This document shows, piece by piece, positions 32,400-41,355 of a stretch of DNA of 64,000 bases. Below the pieces are notes generated by a model, which had not been told where the DNA came from, made no database searches, and worked only from the letters and a program-made list of their open reading frames with translations. The DNA comes from Phreatobacter aquaticus (lineage in GTDB: Bacteria; Pseudomonadota; Alphaproteobacteria; Rhizobiales; Phreatobacteraceae), in assembly GCF_005160265.1 (NCBI RefSeq), contig NZ_CP039865.1:4565001-4629000 (forward strand), written 5' to 3'. Made by a program: the position numbers and the translations under genes. Each line of letters starts with the position of its first letter. Within the stretch, counting starts at the first letter, position 1.

Positions 32400-33790
32400 C
32401 GTCGCCCGCTGATCTCGCGCCGCTTGGCGCGATTGCCACCGCATCCGCCATCGCCGACGGCAAGGTCTCGGCCCGCGCCGTCATCGATCATGCGCTGGAG
32501 CGGATCGGCGCCGAGAACACGCGGCTTCACGCCTTCATCGCGGTGACATCAGACGAGGCGCGGGCCGAGGCCGACATGCTCGATGCGCTTCAGGCGAAGG
32601 GCCATCGCCGCGGCCCGTTCCACGGCGTGCCGCTGGCGGTGAAGGACATTATCGACGTCTCCGGACAGAAGACGCGAGCGGGCTCGGTCACCCGTGATCA
32701 CCTCGGACCCGCCTCGGCCGACGCCTGGTGCGTGGCGCGGCTGCGAGCCGCCGGCGCCGTTGTGGTCGGCAAGACCAACACGGTCGAATATGCCTTTGGC
32801 GGCTGGGGCACCAATGTGATCGCCGGCACGCCGGTCAATCCGCATGACCGCAAGGTCCATCGCGTGCCCGGCGGCTCGTCGTCCGGCTCGGGCGTGGCGG
32901 TTGGCGCCGGCCTCGTGCCCCTCGCCTTCGGCACCGATACCGGCGGCTCGGTCCGCCTGCCCGCCGCCTGGTGCGGTCTCGTCGGCCACAAGACCTCCTA
33001 TGGCCTGATCAGCCGGTCCGGCGTCGTGCCGCTGGCGCTCGCCTTCGACACGATCGGCCCGATGACCCGCACCGTGCGCGATGCCGCGGTCATGGCGCAG
33101 GTCATGCTCGGCTCCGACCCGACCGATGCCTCCACCACCGGTGCACCGGGCCTCGATCTCGTCACCGGCCTGGAAGCCGGCGTGAAGGGCCTGACCCTTG
33201 GCCTGCTCGATCTTGGCGGCCTCACCGTCGATCCCGAAGTCGCGGCAGCGATCGACGCCTCGGCCAAGGCGCTGGAGAAGGCCGGCGCGCGCATCGTCCG
33301 CGTGACGCTGCCCGAAACCGTCTCCGCCTATACCGGGCTCTGCGGCGCACTGATGATGGTGGAAGGCTATTCCCGCTACGGCAAACTGGCCGATGCCGAC
33401 CCATGCCTGGTCGGGGCCCCCGTCGCCGGCCGCATGCGCGGCGGCAAGGCGATCTCTGGCCCGGCCTATTTCGACGCGGTGGAAGCCCGCATCCAGCGGA
33501 TCGCCTCAGCCAATGCGGCCCTGGATGGCATCGATGCGCTCATCCTGCCGACCACGCTGTTCACGGCGATCCCCGTGTCGGAGGTCGACGAGGACGGCGC
33601 GCCCGGCGGCCTCACCCGCTTCGTCAACTATCTTGAATGGTGCGGCGTCTCCGTGCCGGTGGCGAAGAGCCGGGCAGGAATGCCGATCGGCCTGCAGGTG
33701 GTTGCCCGGCGCTACCGCGACGACCTGGCGCTTCGGATCGCGCGCGCCGCGGAGCTGGCGGCAGGCGGACCTCTCGCCCTGCCGGCCTGA
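32396..33790 (+). CDS. Amidase signature family hydrolase
   Basis: Amidase of the Ser-cisSer-Lys class, 464 aa. The triad is visible: Lys83 in AVKDIID, Ser161 in PGGSSSGSG and nucleophile Ser185 in DTGGSVRLPA. It hydrolyses a small amide, releasing ammonia. It is translationally coupled to the flavoenzyme upstream and lies before an ABC transporter with a sigma-54 promoter, which supports a role in using amides as nitrogen source (inference). GatA is excluded because there is no gatB/gatC context. Confidence 0.92.
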   Translation: MTSPADLAPLGAIATASAIADGKVSARAVIDHALERIGAENTRLHAFIAVTSDEARAEADMLDALQAKGHRRGPFHGVPLAVKDIIDVSGQKTRAGSVTRDHLGPASADAWCVARLRAAGAVVVGKTNTVEYAFGGWGTNVIAGTPVNPHDRKVHRVPGGSSSGSGVAVGAGLVPLAFGTDTGGSVRLPAAWCGLVGHKTSYGLISRSGVVPLALAFDTIGPMTRTVRDAAVMAQVMLGSDPTDASTTGAPGLDLVTGLEAGVKGLTLGLLDLGGLTVDPEVAAAIDASAKALEKAGARIVRVTLPETVSAYTGLCGALMMVEGYSRYGKLADADPCLVGAPVAGRMRGGKAISGPAYFDAVEARIQRIASANAALDGIDALILPTTLFTAIPVSEVDEDGAPGGLTRFVNYLEWCGVSVPVAKSRAGMPIGLQVVARRYRDDLALRIARAAELAAGGPLALPA

Positions 33791-33823
33791 CAGCGCCATC
33801 CGATCCCTGCATAGAAAATCAGT

Positions 33824-33848
33824 CTCCTGCCAAGTCCATTGGCAGGAG
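33824..33848 (+). terminator. Perfect 10-bp inverted repeat downstream of the amidase gene
   Basis: CTCCTGCCAA and TTGGCAGGAG form a perfect stem around a 5-nt loop, 34 bp after the amidase stop. No T-run follows. It may end or stabilise the amidase transcript, or be a protein-binding dyad ahead of the transporter promoter. Confidence 0.45.
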
Positions 33849-33868
33849 GCATACACCCACCCGTCAAT

Positions 33869-33885
33869 TGCACAAAATTTAAGCA
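33869..33885 (+). promoter_or_regulatory. NtrC-like dyad upstream of a sigma-54 promoter
   Basis: TGCACAAAATTTAAGCA matches the TGC-N11-GCA core of NtrC sites (TGCACC-N5-GGTGCA), with weaker inner bases. Its centre is about 120 bp upstream of the predicted start of transcription from the promoter at 33971, the usual enhancer distance. Confidence 0.45.
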
Positions 33886-33970
33886 GAACCTCCCAGCCCA
33901 TAGCAGGACTGCGGGCGGCGCATGGCCTGTGGCAACGCGATCGCCGAATGATCCGCCCTGCGACCTGAGG

Positions 33971-33985
33971 TGGCATGTGGCTTGC
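33971..33985 (+). promoter_or_regulatory. Sigma-54 (-24/-12) promoter of the ABC transporter operon
   Basis: TGGCATGTGGCTTGC matches the consensus TGGCACG-N4-TTGC with one mismatch, keeping GG and GC exactly 12 bp apart. Transcription would begin near 33997, about 24 bp before the ATG at 34021, leaving room for the GGAGA ribosome site. This implies activator-dependent, probably nitrogen-limited, expression. Confidence 0.65.
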
Positions 33986-34020
33986 GAGCCATCGCACCAC
34001 TGACCTCAGGGAGACTTCGT

Positions 34021-35685
34021 ATGTCCTTCACATTCAGACCGGCGCTCATAGCCGGCATGGCCTTCGCGCTCGCCGGAACCTTGCTCTCCACCGCCTCGGC
34101 GATTGCCCAGGAAAAGGTGCTGCGCATCGGCATGACCGCCGCCGACATTCCGCGCACCCACGGCCAACCCGATCAGGGCTTCGAGGGCAACCGCTTCACC
34201 GGCATCCCGATGTATGACGCGCTGGTCCACTGGGACCTGTCGAAGGCCGACGCCGCCTCCGTCATCATGCCGGGCCTGGCTCTCTCCTGGGAGGTCGATG
34301 CCACCGACCGGAACAAGTGGACCTTCAAGCTGCGCCCCGGCGTGAAGTTCCATGACGGCTCGGCCTTCAATGCCGCGGCTGTCGTCTGGAACGTCCAGAA
34401 GGTTCTGGATCAGGCCGCTCCCCATTTCGACCAGAGCCAGGTCGGCGTCACCGTCTCGCGCATGCCGAACCTCGCCTCGGCCCGCGTCATCGACGACCTG
34501 ACGGTGGAACTGATCACCAAGGCGCCGGACTCGTTCCTGCCGATCAACCTCACCAACCTGTTCATGGCCTCGCCCGCCCATTGGCAGAAGCTGCTCGCCG
34601 ACGTGCCGGCAAGCGTCGCCGATCCGAAGGCGCGCGCTGCCGCCGCCTGGGTCGCCTTCGCGGCCACCCCGTCGGGCACCGGCCCGTTCCGCGGCGTCCG
34701 CCTCGTGCCGCGCGAGCGTTTCGAGATGGTCGCCAACAAGGGCTATTGGGATCCGGCGCGCACGCCCAAGGTCGACCGCGTCGTGCTGCTGCCGCTGCCC
34801 GAGGCCAATGCCCGCACCGCAGCCCTCCTCGCCGGTCAGGTCGACTGGATCGAGGCTCCGGCCCCGGACGCCGTCGCGCAGATCACCTCGCGCGGCTTCA
34901 AGATGTACACCAATGCCCAGCCGCATGTCTGGCCCTGGCAGTTCTCGTTCCGCGAGGGCTCGCCCTGGCTCGATCGCCGCGTCCGCCACGCCGCCAACCT
35001 CTGCATCAACCGCGATGAGCTGAAGACGCTGCTCAACGGCCTCATGGAAGTGCCGCGCGGCACCTATCCGCCCGGCCATCCGTGGTGGGGCAACCCGACC
35101 TTCGAGATCAAGTATGACCTCGCAGCAGCTCGCCGCCTGATGACCGAAGCCGGCTTCTCGGCCCAGCGTCCGCTGTCGGTGAAGGTGCTGACCTCGGCCT
35201 CGGGCTCCGGCCAGATGCAGCCGATCGTCATGAACGAGTGGCTGCAGCAGGCGCTGAAGGAGTGCTTCTTCAACGTCGATCTGGAAGTCGCCGAATGGAA
35301 CTCGGTGTTCAACAACTGGCGCGAGGGCGCAGGCTCGCCCGGCTCGCGTGGGGCGAATGCCACCAACGTCACATATGCGGCCATGGACCCGTTCTTTGGC
35401 ATGCTGCGCTTCGTGACCCGGCAGACCAATCCGCCGGCCTCGAACAATTGGGGCTTCTTCAACTCCGATGAGTTCGACCAGCTCGCGGCCAAGGCCCGCT
35501 CGACCTTCGACAATGCCGGTCGCGACGCGGCATTGGCTGCCCTCCACAAGCGCATCGTCGAGGAAGCGCCGTTCCTGTGGGTCGCCCACGATGTCGGCCC
35601 GCGCGCCATCTCGGCCAAGGTGACCGGCGTCGTCCAGCCGCGCTCCTGGTTCATCGACATCGCGCCGATGGACATTGCCCGCTGA
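34021..35685 (+). CDS. ABC transporter substrate-binding protein, family 5 (peptide/opine type), Sec-exported
   Basis: Periplasmic binding protein of the DppA/OppA cluster C family, 554 aa. A Sec signal peptide is clear (ALIAGMAFALAGTLLSTASAIAQ, cleavage before EKVLRIG). Family motifs include WTFKLRPGVKFHDGSAFNAAAVVWN and GTGPFRG. The ATG at 34021 has GGAGA 6 nt upstream, downstream of a sigma-54 promoter. It is followed by a hairpin and then a second, related binding protein gene. Ligand is unknown; oligopeptides, opines or amide-like compounds are possible. Confidence 0.93.
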   Translation: MSFTFRPALIAGMAFALAGTLLSTASAIAQEKVLRIGMTAADIPRTHGQPDQGFEGNRFTGIPMYDALVHWDLSKADAASVIMPGLALSWEVDATDRNKWTFKLRPGVKFHDGSAFNAAAVVWNVQKVLDQAAPHFDQSQVGVTVSRMPNLASARVIDDLTVELITKAPDSFLPINLTNLFMASPAHWQKLLADVPASVADPKARAAAAWVAFAATPSGTGPFRGVRLVPRERFEMVANKGYWDPARTPKVDRVVLLPLPEANARTAALLAGQVDWIEAPAPDAVAQITSRGFKMYTNAQPHVWPWQFSFREGSPWLDRRVRHAANLCINRDELKTLLNGLMEVPRGTYPPGHPWWGNPTFEIKYDLAAARRLMTEAGFSAQRPLSVKVLTSASGSGQMQPIVMNEWLQQALKECFFNVDLEVAEWNSVFNNWREGAGSPGSRGANATNVTYAAMDPFFGMLRFVTRQTNPPASNNWGFFNSDEFDQLAAKARSTFDNAGRDAALAALHKRIVEEAPFLWVAHDVGPRAISAKVTGVVQPRSWFIDIAPMDIAR

Positions 35686-35694
35686 TGAAAACCC

Positions 35695-35722
35695 GACCGG
35701 GCGGCAGTGTTGCCGCCCGGTC
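35695..35722 (+). terminator. Perfect 12-bp hairpin between the two binding-protein genes
   Basis: GACCGGGCGGCA and TGCCGCCCGGTC form a perfect 12-bp stem with a GTGT loop, starting 9 bp after the first gene's stop. It lacks a T-tract, so it is more likely a 3'-stabilising or attenuating intercistronic hairpin than a full terminator. Confidence 0.6.
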
Positions 35723-35750
35723 CTACTTCCCCCGTCGGACCGGAGCACCG

Positions 35751-37376
35751 ATGACGAACCCCGCATTCAGCCGCCGCCAGATGCTCGCCGGATCCGCCCT
35801 TCTCGGCGCCGCCCCGTTCCTCGATCTGTCCGCGATCCACGCCCAGGGCGCCAGCGTCCTGCGCATCGCCATGACCGCCTCCGATATTCCGCTGCCCAAC
35901 GGGCAGACCGATCAGGGCGCCGAGGGCATGCGCTTCGTCGGCTACAATGTCTTCGACAGCCTCATCCTCTGGGATCTCTCCAAGGCCAATGAGCCCGGCG
36001 GCCTCGTTCCGGGCCTCGCGACCTCGTGGTCCGTGGATGCAGCAGACCCGACGCGCTGGACCTTCGTGCTGCGCCCTGGCGTCACCTTCCATGACGGCTC
36101 GCCCTTCAATGCCGAGACGGTCGTCTGGAACTTCGACAAGATCCTCAAGAAGGATTCCCCCCAGTTCGACCAGCGCCAGGCGGCGCAAGGCCTCACTCGC
36201 ATCCCCTCGGTGAAGGCCTATCGGGTCGTCGACGCGATGACGGTCGAGTTCACCACCCAAACGGCGAATGCGCTGTTCCCCTACGAAATGGCGTGGATCC
36301 TCATGTCCTCGCCGGCGCAATGGGAGAAAGTCGGCCGCAGCTGGGACAATTTCCTGAAAAGCCCGTCCGGCACCGGCCCCTGGAAGGTTGACCGCTACAC
36401 GCCGCGCGAGCGGCTCGAACTGGTCAAGAACGACGCCTACTGGAACCCGGCGCGCCGGCCCAAAGTGGACCGCGTCGTGCTGGTGCCCATGCCCGAGGCG
36501 ACCACCCGCACCGCGGCCCTGCTCGCTGGCCAGGTCGACTGGATCGAGGCGCCGCCGACCGACAATATCGCGCAGCTGAAATCGCGCGGCATGCAGATCA
36601 CCTCCAATGTCTATCCGCACAACTGGACCTGGCATTTCTCGCGCGCCGAGGGCTCGCCCTGGAACGATATCCGCATCCGCAAGGCGGCCAATCTGGCAGT
36701 CGACCGCGCCGGCATGGTGGAACTGCTCGGCGGCATGATGCTGCCGGCCAAGGGCATGGTGCCGCCGTCGAGCCCCTGGTTCGGCAGGCCGTCCTTTGAC
36801 GTGAAGACCGATATTCCCGCGGCCCTGAAGCTGATGGCGGAGGCCGGTTTCTCGCCGCAGAAGCCGGTCTCGGTGAAGGCGATCATCTCGCCCTCGGGTT
36901 CGGGCCAGATGCAGCCGCAGGTGATGAACGAGCTCATCCAGCAGAACCTCGCCGATATCGGCATCAAGGTCGATTTCGAGGTGATGGACTGGAACGCGCT
37001 GACGGCCTCCTGGCGCGCCGGCGCCCGCGATCCCTCCTCGCGCGGCGCCCATTCCACCAACTCATCCTACTTCAGCCAGGACCCGTTCACGGCCCTGATC
37101 CGCCACCTGGATTCAGGCCTCATGCCGCCGCGTGGCACCAATTGGGGCTATTATTCCGATCCCGCCATGGACGCGCTGTTCGCCGAGATGCGCTCGTCCT
37201 TCGACCCGGCGAAGCAGCTCGCCGCGATCCGCAAGGCGCACGAGAAATTCGTCGACGACGCGCTCTTCCTGTTCGTCGCCCATGACGTCGCGCCGCGCGC
37301 TTTGTCGCCGCGCGTCAAGGGCTTCGTCCAGGCACAGAACTGGTACCAGGACCTCTGTCCGGTATCGATGGCATGA
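35751..37376 (+). CDS. Second family 5 ABC substrate-binding protein, Tat-type signal
   Basis: Paralogue of the preceding gene, 541 aa, sharing the mature N-terminus pattern (VLRIAMTASDIPLPNGQTDQG) and the whole fold (WTFVLRPGVTFHDGSPFNAETVVWN, GTGPWKVDRYTPRERLELV). Unlike its neighbour it has a twin-arginine-like leader (FSRRQMLAGSALLGAAPFL). The ATG at 35751 has CGGAGC 6 nt upstream. It shares the one pair of permeases downstream, so two receptors with perhaps different ligands feed one transporter. Confidence 0.92.
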   Translation: MTNPAFSRRQMLAGSALLGAAPFLDLSAIHAQGASVLRIAMTASDIPLPNGQTDQGAEGMRFVGYNVFDSLILWDLSKANEPGGLVPGLATSWSVDAADPTRWTFVLRPGVTFHDGSPFNAETVVWNFDKILKKDSPQFDQRQAAQGLTRIPSVKAYRVVDAMTVEFTTQTANALFPYEMAWILMSSPAQWEKVGRSWDNFLKSPSGTGPWKVDRYTPRERLELVKNDAYWNPARRPKVDRVVLVPMPEATTRTAALLAGQVDWIEAPPTDNIAQLKSRGMQITSNVYPHNWTWHFSRAEGSPWNDIRIRKAANLAVDRAGMVELLGGMMLPAKGMVPPSSPWFGRPSFDVKTDIPAALKLMAEAGFSPQKPVSVKAIISPSGSGQMQPQVMNELIQQNLADIGIKVDFEVMDWNALTASWRAGARDPSSRGAHSTNSSYFSQDPFTALIRHLDSGLMPPRGTNWGYYSDPAMDALFAEMRSSFDPAKQLAAIRKAHEKFVDDALFLFVAHDVAPRALSPRVKGFVQAQNWYQDLCPVSMA

Positions 37377-37395
37377 CCGCCCAGGGGACCATTGC

Positions 37396-38349
37396 ATGCT
37401 GACCTATCTGGGCAAGCGCCTTGTCTACACGATCCCGATCGTGCTGGGCGTCTCCATCGTCTGCTTCGCGCTGGTGCATATCGCGCCGGGTGACCCGCTG
37501 GTCTCGGTGCTGCCGCCGGACGCTTCCGAGCAGCTGAAGCAGCAGATGATGGTCGCCTACGGCTTCGACCGTCCCTATTACGAGCAGTTCTTCAAATGGT
37601 GCCTCAGGGCGCTGCAGGGCGATCTCGGTACCTCCATCGCCAGCGGCCGCTCGGTGACCACCGAAGTGCTGAACGCGGTGCGCAACACGCTGCTGCTCTC
37701 CTTCGTCGCCACCCTGATCGGCTTCTTCTTCGGCCTGCTGTTCGGCTTTGTCGCCGGCTATTTCCGCGACAGCGCGGTCGACAAGTTTGCCTCCTTCCTG
37801 TCGGTTGTCGGCGTGTCCGTCCCGCATTACTGGCTCGGCATGGTGCTGGTCATCATCTTCGCCGCCCAGCTGAACTGGCTGCCACCCACCGGGGCCGGCC
37901 CCGGCGGGTCCGCCGAATGGAAGCCCAACTGGGAGCACATCCGCCATCTCATCCTGCCGGCGATAACCATGAGCGTGATCCCCATGGGCATCGTCTCGCG
38001 CACCATCCGTGCGCTGGTCGCCGACATCCTCAGCCAGGATTTCGTGCCGGCGCTCCGCGCCAAGGGCCTCTCGGAATTCGGCATTTTCGGCCATGTGGTG
38101 AAGAACGCCGCCCCCACCGCGCTTGCCGTCATGGGCCTGCAGCTCGGCTATCTGCTGGGCGGTTCGATCCTGATCGAGACCGTGTTCTCCTGGCCCGGCA
38201 CCGGCTTCCTGCTCAACGCCGCGATCTTCCAGCGCGACCTGCCGCTGCTCCAGGGCACGATCCTCGTGCTCGCCCTGTTCTTCGTCATGCTCAATCTCAT
38301 CGTCGACGTCATCCAGACGGCGATCGACCCACGCATCCAGCGGAGCTGA
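37396..38349 (+). CDS. ABC transporter permease, DppB/OppB type
   Basis: Inner-membrane permease of 317 aa with six predicted membrane segments. The N-terminus MLTYLGKRLVYTIPIVLGVS and the cytoplasmic EAA-like loop (DFVPALRAKGLSEFGIFGHVVKNA) are typical of DppB. The late motif GYLLGGSILIETVFSWPGTG is diagnostic. The ATG at 37396 follows AGGGG. It forms the channel with the DppC-type permease encoded next. Confidence 0.93.
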   Translation: MLTYLGKRLVYTIPIVLGVSIVCFALVHIAPGDPLVSVLPPDASEQLKQQMMVAYGFDRPYYEQFFKWCLRALQGDLGTSIASGRSVTTEVLNAVRNTLLLSFVATLIGFFFGLLFGFVAGYFRDSAVDKFASFLSVVGVSVPHYWLGMVLVIIFAAQLNWLPPTGAGPGGSAEWKPNWEHIRHLILPAITMSVIPMGIVSRTIRALVADILSQDFVPALRAKGLSEFGIFGHVVKNAAPTALAVMGLQLGYLLGGSILIETVFSWPGTGFLLNAAIFQRDLPLLQGTILVLALFFVMLNLIVDVIQTAIDPRIQRS

Positions 38350-38353
38350 ACCC

Positions 38354-39256
38354 ATGAGTTCCGTTGCATCCCTGCTGCCGCAGGATCCCGCCAAGACCAT
38401 TGCGCCGATCGAGCGTTCGCCCGGCTACTGGGCCGGCGTCATCACCCGCTTCAAGAAGGACAAGGTTGCCATCATCGCGGGCTCGCTCGTGCTGATCCTC
38501 GTGCTGATCGCCGTCTTCGCACCCTGGATCGCACCGGCCGATCCCTATGCCGGGCGCACCATCCGCCGCCTCCGCCCCGTCGGCACGACCGGGTTCCCGC
38601 TCGGCACCGACGAGCTCGGCCGCGACATGCTCTCACGCCTGATCTTCGGCGCGCGCTATTCCCTGATGATGGGCGTGACGCCGGTGCTCATGGCCTTCGG
38701 CATCGGCACGCTGATCGGCGTCATTGCCGGCTATGTCGGCGGCAAGACCAACACCGTCATCATGCGCACCATCGACGTGTTCTACGCTTTCCCGTCCGTG
38801 CTGCTGGCGGTCGCCCTGTCGGGCGCGCTCGGCGCCGGCATCCAGAACGCGCTGGTATCGCTGACGGTTGTGTTCATTCCGCCGATCGCCCGCGTCGCCG
38901 AGGCCGTCACCACCCAGGTGCGCAACCGCGACTATGTCGAAGCCGCCCGCGCCTCCGGCGCCAATGCGCTCACCATCATCCGCGTCCACGTGCTGGGCAA
39001 TGTGTTGGGGCCGATCTTCGTCTATGCGACCGGCCTCATCTCGGTCTCGATGATCCTGGCCTCCGGCCTTTCGTTCCTCGGCCTTGGCGTCCGCCCGCCC
39101 GAGCCGGAATGGGGCCTGATGCTCAACACGCTGCGCACCGCGATCTACACCCAGCCAATCGTCGCGGCGCTGCCCGGCGCGATGATCTTCATCACCTCGA
39201 TCTCCTTCAACATGCTGGCCGACGGCCTGCGCAACGCGATGGACGTGAAGGTATGA
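38354..39256 (+). CDS. ABC transporter permease, DppC/OppC type
   Basis: Second permease subunit, 300 aa, with a cytosolic N-terminal tail and six membrane segments. The LGTDELGRDMLSRLIFGARYSLMMG motif and the EAA loop (RNRDYVEAARASGANALTIIRVHVLGN) are typical of DppC, as is ASGLSFLGLGVRPPEPEWG. It starts 4 bp after the first permease gene, and its stop overlaps the start of the first ATPase gene. Confidence 0.93.
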   Translation: MSSVASLLPQDPAKTIAPIERSPGYWAGVITRFKKDKVAIIAGSLVLILVLIAVFAPWIAPADPYAGRTIRRLRPVGTTGFPLGTDELGRDMLSRLIFGARYSLMMGVTPVLMAFGIGTLIGVIAGYVGGKTNTVIMRTIDVFYAFPSVLLAVALSGALGAGIQNALVSLTVVFIPPIARVAEAVTTQVRNRDYVEAARASGANALTIIRVHVLGNVLGPIFVYATGLISVSMILASGLSFLGLGVRPPEPEWGLMLNTLRTAIYTQPIVAALPGAMIFITSISFNMLADGLRNAMDVKV

Positions 39257-40263
39257 GCATCCAGCCGCTCCTCACCGTCCGCGGGCTCGTCAAGCATTTC
39301 CCGATCGCCGGTGGCCTGTTCGGGCCGAAGAAGGTGGTACGCGCGGTCGATGGCGTCGAATTCGACGTGCTCGACGGCGAGACGCTCGGCATTGTCGGCG
39401 AATCCGGCTGCGGCAAGTCGACCACCGCCCGCCTGCTCATGCACCTGATGGACCCGACCGCCGGCGAGATCCTGTTCGACGCCGCCAAGGTCGGCTCGCC
39501 CGATCTCTCGCTGTCGGAATACCGCCGCCAGGTGCAGATGGTGTTCCAGGACTCATACGCGTCCCTCAATCCGCGCCTGACCATCGAGGCCTCCGTCGCC
39601 TTCGGGCCGCAGGTGCACGGTGTGCCGACAAACGAGGCCATCGAGCGCGCGCGCGACCTGCTCGGCCGCGTCGGCCTCGACCCCACCCGCTTTGCCGGCC
39701 GCTATCCGCACGAGCTCTCCGGCGGCCAGCGCCAGCGCGTCAACATTGCCCGAGCGCTTGCCCTTCAGCCCAAGGTCGTGATCCTCGACGAGGCGGTCTC
39801 GGCGCTCGACAAGTCGGTGGAGGCGCAGGTCCTGAACCTGCTCCTCGACCTCAAGGACGAGTTCAAGCTGACCTATATCTTCATCTCCCACGACCTCAAC
39901 GTCGTCCGCTACATGTCGGACCGGGTCATGGTCATGTATCTCGGCAAGGTCGCGGAGATCGGTCCCTCGGATGCGATCTTCGGCAAGGCGGCGCATCCCT
40001 ATTCGGGCGCGCTCACCCGCTCCATGCCGACCATGGACCCCGACAACCGCACCATGCAGGCGCCGATCTCGGGCGATCCGCCGAACCCGATCGACCCGCC
40101 ATCCGGCTGCCGCTTCCACACCCGCTGCACCTTCGTGGAGGCCTCCTGTTCGGGCCGTGAGCCGGTGCTGACGCCGGTCGGCGAGCATCACCAGGTGGCC
40201 TGCCTGATGTCGGAACCGGGCTCGGGCCATTCCAAGGCGCCGGCCGTGCAGGTGGCCGCGTGA
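39253..40263 (+). CDS. ABC transporter ATP-binding protein, OppF/DppF type
   Basis: Cytosolic ATPase of 336 aa powering the peptide-type transporter. Walker A is GESGCGKST, the signature LSGGQRQRVNIARAL, and Walker B VVILDEAVSALD. The C-terminal oligopeptide/dipeptide extension has cysteines in GCRFHTRCTFVEASC. The ATG at 39253 overlaps the stop of the permease gene. Confidence 0.93.
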   Translation: MSIQPLLTVRGLVKHFPIAGGLFGPKKVVRAVDGVEFDVLDGETLGIVGESGCGKSTTARLLMHLMDPTAGEILFDAAKVGSPDLSLSEYRRQVQMVFQDSYASLNPRLTIEASVAFGPQVHGVPTNEAIERARDLLGRVGLDPTRFAGRYPHELSGGQRQRVNIARALALQPKVVILDEAVSALDKSVEAQVLNLLLDLKDEFKLTYIFISHDLNVVRYMSDRVMVMYLGKVAEIGPSDAIFGKAAHPYSGALTRSMPTMDPDNRTMQAPISGDPPNPIDPPSGCRFHTRCTFVEASCSGREPVLTPVGEHHQVACLMSEPGSGHSKAPAVQVAA

Positions 40264-40273
40264 GGACATCATC

Positions 40274-41263
40274 ATGCTGACCACGCCGCCCATTGTCGAC
40301 ATCCAGAACCTCAAGGTCACCTTCACCGGCGGCGCGAAGCCCATCTCGGCCATCAACGGCGTCGACCTCTCGCTGGAGCGCGGCGAGACGCTGGCGATCC
40401 TCGGCGAGTCCGGTTCCGGCAAGTCGGTCACGCTGCGCGCCATGCTCCGCCTCAACCCGGAGAAGCGCACCCGCATCGAGGGCACGATCCAGGTCGCTGG
40501 CGAGGATGTTCTGGCGCTGAAGCCGAAAGAACTCCAGGCCTTCCGCGGCCGTACCGTCTCCATGATCTTCCAGGAGCCGGCCCTCGCCCTCGATCCCGTC
40601 TACACGCTGGGCGAGCAGATCGCGGAGACCATCGTCAAGCACGAGGGCGGCTCGAAGGACCAGGCGATGAAACGCGCGCTCGACCTGTTCGAGCGGGTCC
40701 GCATTCCCTCGCCCGAACGGCGCCTCGGCAATTACCCGCACGAAATGTCCGGCGGCATGCGCCAGCGTGCCATGATCGCGCTGGCGCTCGCCTGCAATCC
40801 GAAAGTCCTGCTCGCCGACGAGCCGACGACTGCGCTCGACGCCACCGTGCAGATCCAGATCCTGCTGCTGATCCGCGAATTGCAGCGTGAATTCGGCATC
40901 GCCGTGATGTTCGTCACCCACGATATCGGCGTGGCCGTCGAGGTCGCCGACCGCGTGGCGGTGATGTATGGCGGCCGCATCGTCGAGATGGGGCCGATCC
41001 GCGATATCATCCGGTCGCCCCGCCACCCCTACACGATCGGCCTGATGAAGAGCCGCGCCCATGACGCGCTCGCCAAGGGCACCAGGCTCGAGGTGATCCC
41101 CGGATCGCCGCCCGATCTCGCCAATCTGCCGCCGGGCTGCGCCTTCGCGCCGCGCTGCAAGCTCGCCCTGCCATCCTGCTCGGAGGGACAGCCCGACCCG
41201 GTCGCTGTCGGCGACGGCCACGAGGCCCGCTGCTTCCGCACGGACCAGACGATTGCGGCGTGA
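40274..41263 (+). CDS. ABC transporter ATP-binding protein, OppD/DppD type
   Basis: Partner ATPase of 329 aa. Walker A is GESGSGKS, the signature MSGGMRQRAMIALAL and Walker B VLLADEPTTALD. The C-terminal extension has GCAFAPRCKLALPSC, the Opp/Dpp cysteine pattern. GAGGA lies upstream of the ATG at 40274. The gene order SBP-SBP-B-C-F-D is that of a complete importer. Confidence 0.93.
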   Translation: MLTTPPIVDIQNLKVTFTGGAKPISAINGVDLSLERGETLAILGESGSGKSVTLRAMLRLNPEKRTRIEGTIQVAGEDVLALKPKELQAFRGRTVSMIFQEPALALDPVYTLGEQIAETIVKHEGGSKDQAMKRALDLFERVRIPSPERRLGNYPHEMSGGMRQRAMIALALACNPKVLLADEPTTALDATVQIQILLLIRELQREFGIAVMFVTHDIGVAVEVADRVAVMYGGRIVEMGPIRDIIRSPRHPYTIGLMKSRAHDALAKGTRLEVIPGSPPDLANLPPGCAFAPRCKLALPSCSEGQPDPVAVGDGHEARCFRTDQTIAA

Positions 41264-41355
41264 TTGTTGCGGGCGGAGCCTCGTCTCTCCCGCGGAAGCT
41301 TGCTAAGGATCGCTCGCAACCCGCCGAGGCGTTGCGTCGACCAGGGACAGCGACC

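Noticed and set aside
35064-37052. 662-aa minus-strand open frame opposite the two substrate-binding protein genes
   Set aside because: It is a shadow frame in high-GC DNA: it lies fully over two genes with clear signal peptides and family motifs, and its own translation has no recognisable domain.
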